Positions 60,325-64,000 of a stretch of DNA of 64,000 bases are shown here, one piece after another (position 1 is the stretch's first letter; each line of letters begins with the position of its first letter). Position numbers and translations under genes: made by a program. The notes beneath the pieces are model-generated. The model was not told where the DNA came from and made no database searches. It saw only the letters and a program-made list of their open reading frames with translations. This DNA comes from Thuidium tamariscinum (Eukaryota > Streptophyta > Bryopsida > Hypnales > Thuidiaceae): assembly GCA_947034885.2 (NCBI GenBank), contig OZ019759.1:7132501-7196500 (forward strand), in the 5' to 3' direction.

Positions 60325-63285
60325 TGCAAATTTCTTTACCATGGCAGTGCAAGTTAATTTTCCACCAGTGAATTCTAAGAAAACACATTCTCCGGGAACG
60401 CAGAATTTTCTAATGAGCCACAGGTAAAATTCCATTTGCAATTCCAAATTATGCATTTGGTACTCTAGCTCGCTATCCGCACATGCCTTCATGTACCTCG
60501 CAGTATCTGGATACAAAAATTCCTCGCAAATTCTTACTTGTTGTGCATTCTTGGGATTCTGTAGAAACATGAGAAGCACCTTCTTTGGTGTCCTCGCGGC
60601 GGAGACATCGCCTAGGCGATCGTTTTTCTCCGCACAGTAGTCAGCGTAGTCGATGTTCTATGAACCTAGAACCTCGTGCATCTCCACAAATCTTAGCACC
60701 TGTACTTGCTCTTTCTTGTCGGCACAGATATATAGCCAAGATGACACTTCATCGACTTTGGGCTCCTTCTTGAACATACTACTTAATACTTGAAAAAAGT
60801 AAGAATTGTCGACAGTAGATTTCTCTTTATTCCTGATTCCAAGAAGCTTTTGGAAATCAACTACTCCTAGCAACATCCGCTTAGATGTGTCAACCTTTCA
60901 AGCACCCAAGGGCCACTCGGTGTGCAAGTTCTTATCCTCATCATACGTCCGATAGTGCCCTATTGTTGTTGGCTTTACAAATTTTGCCTTGCACTCCAAA
61001 AACATTTGAAAGAACTCAAACGCGTCCTACAAAAGCTTAGCACACATCTTGTTCTTTGATTTCACGAGCCTGGCCTCAGCAAAGTATCTTTCCCCTAGTC
61101 TGTCGAGGAGAACATCCATTGTCGCCCTAGAGAACATGCGTTCCTTCTTGAACGCCTTCCAATTCACGACAATGATCTCATTCTTCGCGTTCATCAGCCC
61201 GAGTTCAGGTTTTATTTGGTGAAGTTCTTTTTTCACCAAATGTTTTTTCTTGCACCTCTTAGCCCACTCCTTGTTGTGTAACAACTCTCAAGTATTGACA
61301 ATATAGCCTTTATCATCACCTTTGGATAACTGTGCTTTCTCTTCTCGCTAATCTTTTTCAGAATGTGATTTGCAAGCTTAGACAGCTCGTTATAGTTTAG
61401 ATTTCCAAGAAATTTGAAGAACTCGCGAGTAAGTATACAATTGTCCGAGTTCCAATCCATTCGAGCGTTGAAACACTTTTCAATATTTGGTTTTAGGAGC
61501 TCTCCATGTGCAATAGCAGAAATGACCTCACTCCAAAGCTTGTAAACACCATCGGGTGCAGTGATGAGCTTTAGCTCATTTGTGAGTTTGAGCTTCTCTT
61601 CTTTGTTCTTAGTCTTGGACAATTTTAAATTCTTATTTTCATCGATCATAGAGAATTGTACTTAAACAACCTTCTCAAATTCTTGGAAACAAAAACAACA
61701 AGTCATAAGGCCTTGTTTATATTTGAAAATATTCACAAAAATGGAGCAGAAACAACGCGTGTTGAAAAGAAATGCATTTTAGCTCAATTCGAGTTGAATA
61801 GCTTACATGGAACTTGTCTTTGTTCTTCAAGTTTTCCATTGTCCTTCTTATGGTTGTGTGGGTGCCAGCAGACGCAACCTCTTTTGGATTTTTGGCTTGC
61901 CATTGCCTCCCACACCCTTTGCACACCCAGAATATTAGTTGCCCACGAAGGCTATGTGGCAATAAAGTGGTTGGTGCAATTATAGTATGCAAATATGCAA
62001 TGAAGCTTCTTCACATCATTAGACCACACAAGAAAGCAATTCCACTTACAGAAATCCTTTCTAACATCCTTAGCAATCCCATTGGTGTCAAATTGTCGAT
62101 CGTCATCCATTTGCTTGCTGCAATGCTGTGTTGTCCGTTAATTACATAGAACTCGTTGTTCTCAACTTCTTTCCACTCAGTGAGCTTCTCCGTAAAGCCC
62201 TTGGGCATGATACGCAATGTTTGTCTGCCACTCTTATCTGGAATGTTGAATAGCCAGTTCACCATGTCAACAACAATCTGATTCTTCTTAGAACGGATGT
62301 TGAATGTCGAAGGGGTAGGAATTGACTTCAAGATGTCCATCTCCCGCTTCTCTCCAATCGACAAAATGTATGCGTCCTCGCAAGTGGTCCAGAACTTATG
62401 GTAAACCTCACTAACTGTTCTATAGTCAGGCTTCTTCTCAGTCGCATGAGAATGCGGAACATTGTGCATCTCCTCGGCGTAACTGCCCGAGGCAATCTCC
62501 GATTGCTTGGAGGATTTTGCAATAGTCTTGGCAGTGGAGGGAGAAGCATCAACCTTCTTAAATTGGATTTGCTTTGGCACCTTCGATTGCCTCTGACTAC
62601 TTATTCTCTCTTTAGCAGTTGTGGATTCAACCATTGAATTCTGCTTTGAGATTTCACTACCACCTGGAGTCACTATGTTCTTTGACACAGACCAAGGTTC
62701 CCTCAACTTCTCCTGCAACTGCAGTTTCGCCTTCAATGTACTGAGGTCGCTGAGCATGAACCTCAGTTTGGCACACATGTGTCTCCCGTTAAGTGGGGAG
62801 CCACTTGGATCCAACCACTCTTTATTGTCCATCTTCTTCTCCAACTCTTTTATTTCATCGACAAAGATGGATGTCTTAAGAGTTTTGAAAAACGGCGTTA
62901 CGGTGAACGGAATGAAAAGGGAGTTCAAGCAAATTGTGAAATGGTATTGATCACCCATTAGAATCTCCTTGTCATTTGTGATGCATTTGATCTTGATTGT
63001 CGGATGAGCATTAGCTTCAACTTCCTTTACTTTCTCATTGAACAATAATGTAATGAAGACGGGTGAGTTTTTGAATTTGTAGGAGAAGGAACTTTCGTTT
63101 TCGTAAGGAATCATTTTTAAGCTCCAGGCCTCCACATACTTTGGATCTTTGAACTCCCAAAACTCCCCTTCAATGAGCATCATGTCCCTATCCTTGTTGT
63201 CTTCAGGGTTTTGAACCTCACACCGCTTGAAGTACATCTCCAAGCTAGCAACCTACTCCTCTATTTTGCGGTTATTTTGAATCAT
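60304..63285 (-). pseudogene. ParB-fold-like (INGQHS) multidomain gene with possible methyltransferase-like C-terminus, broken
   Basis: From ATG 63283-63285 the protein would be about 950 residues. Seen in order: a charged N-terminal domain of unknown type; a basic Ser/Lys-rich linker (near 62500); FYVINGQHSIAASKWM (near 62110), matching the GQHR-type motif of ParB/sulfiredoxin folds; then DFCKWNCFLVWSND and CTNHFIAT. An intron (about 61681-61807) and a helical region come next. At the C-terminus PGECVFLEFTGGKLTCTAM recalls motif I of amino-methyltransferases, but no DPPY motif IV was found. Lesions: TAG 63253-63255; one-base deletion near 62078-62083; TAG 61952-61954; TAA 61662-61664; one-base deletion near 61284-61290; TAG 61027-61029; TGA 60898-60900; TAG 60658-60660. 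The reading frame otherwise aligns across all pieces, so this is a decayed member of a once-coding family. Function is not established. Confidence 0.55.
61777..61799. repeat. Palindromic AGCT-type motif inside the intron
   Basis: ttagctcaattcgagttgaa lies within the predicted intron of the ParB-like gene, near its 5' donor. Confidence 0.6.
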
Positions 63286-64000
63286 TAGTATGTTTGTCTG
63301 TTTAGCTCGAATTGAGCTAATGTGACAAGCGTGTTTTCAAGATTGCTTTACTATTACAATTTTTCTAAACAATTCATCAATTTACGTAGAGGATGGATGC
63401 GACTATGTTATAAGTCTTTCAGAGTCATTGAGTGCAGCTAAATTTTTTAACTAATAATTACGTCTTGGTATTTTTAAGCAATATTTAGCTTGATTCGAGC
63501 TGAATCGATATTTACTAGGTGCTTTATATTGTTTTTGTACGTTATTTGTCTAATTCTTAAATTCTTATACTATTTCATCAATTTCAGCTCGATTTGAGCT
63601 AAATTGTTGTTTTTACGTATTACATTTAATGCATTTTCAAGGTTTTTGTGACTGGTGGTTCAGCTCGAGTTGAATTAAGCTGCAATACTATGCAAATTGA
63701 ATTTAACATGATACTATCTGTGAGCAATTCATCTTGACTCGAGCTAGCCTACAATCCACACTCCTCTGATTTGAGGACACTTGTACCGTTTTTTCTAATC
63801 ACTGTATGTCTGTTTCCTCCTCAGAACATTTGTTTCAGAAATTGCTTCCAATTTTAGGGTTTAGGCAAGACTAGACTTATCTATAAGTCCATTGTCTCGA
63901 CTCCTCCTGCGTTTTATATCACTTATATACAGAAAATATGAATTCTGCAAACAATAAGTAAATGGTTTGAATTAGAGTTTAGGGTTTAATAACAACAAAA
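63286..64000. promoter_or_regulatory. Upstream region of the ParB-like gene with five palindromic motifs
   Basis: Copies lie at 63301-63320 (TTTAGCTCGAATTGAGCTAA, near-perfect palindrome), 63484-63505, 63582-63604, 63658-63682 and 63733-63749. The spacing is about 180, 100, 77 and 75 bp. They share AGCTYGAWTYGAGCT. The clustering upstream of the start codon suggests binding sites for a dimeric protein. Telomere-like agggttt words occur at 63855 and 63975. Confidence 0.6.

Noticed and set aside
1..64000. CRISPR array, bacterial operon or organelle DNA
   Set aside because: Spliceosomal introns, plant transposons and telomere-like repeats show eukaryotic nuclear DNA; no spaced identical direct repeats of CRISPR type were seen.

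Overview
This is nuclear DNA of a land plant. The support is an intact five-exon gene for the plastid Rubisco chaperone RbcX, TTTAGGG-type telomere words, GT-AG introns, and plant-style CACTA and hAT transposons. The mixture of piggyBac-like TTAA elements, DUF7869-like genes and a ParB-like multidomain family makes a non-flowering plant (moss, liverwort, lycophyte or fern) more likely than a flowering one, but that is an inference. Apart from RbcX, almost everything recognisable is mobile DNA in different stages of decay.

Layout. 1-4112: AT-rich DNA with no recognisable gene. 4113-5059: short TTAA-bounded piggyBac-like element. 5480-8520: higher-GC genic island with the RbcX gene (6775-8215, 224 residues predicted). 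9305-11570: second TTAA-bounded element carrying a 1.4-kb foldback of ~175-bp units. 12395-13490: another large inverted repeat. 13561 and 14481: two small CACTA-type MITEs. 15648-20174: a complete hAT transposon with 13-bp inverted ends, a perfect 8-bp target duplication and a broken transposase gene. 21300-22620: a seven-unit, ~177-bp tandem array. 22916-26355: a DUF7869-like gene with five in-frame stops and no frameshift, with a truncated relative at 29940-30886.

30887-36668: remains of one or more unidentified (possibly LTR-type) elements on the minus strand, holding an acidic/basic ORF, a TATA-containing hairpin and a coiled-coil ORF cut by the next element. 36669 to beyond 55114: a large CACTA element. 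It has a CACTA terminus at 36669, a plus-strand TNP2-like transposase (50536-55114) and a minus-strand multi-exon partner gene (about 43.2-47.8 kb). Its right end was not firmly found. 56343-58321: a third piggyBac-like element with a CACTA MITE inserted at 56597-56812. 59563-59927: a Myb/SANT-like gene fragment ending at a lone CACTA terminus. 60304-63285: a degenerate minus-strand gene with a ParB-fold-like INGQHSIAAS segment and a possible methyltransferase-like C-terminus, surrounded by at least eight copies of a ~20-bp palindromic motif (TTTAGCTCGAATTGAGCTAA-like).

The transposon genes share one decay pattern: most nonsense codons (TAG, TGA, TAA) can be explained by C-to-T or G-to-A transitions in CAG, CGA, CAA or TGG, as expected for methylated, silenced repeats. 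The most unusual item is the ParB-like gene together with its palindrome array. The best-delimited mobile element is the hAT copy. The only gene that looks intact and host-serving is RbcX.
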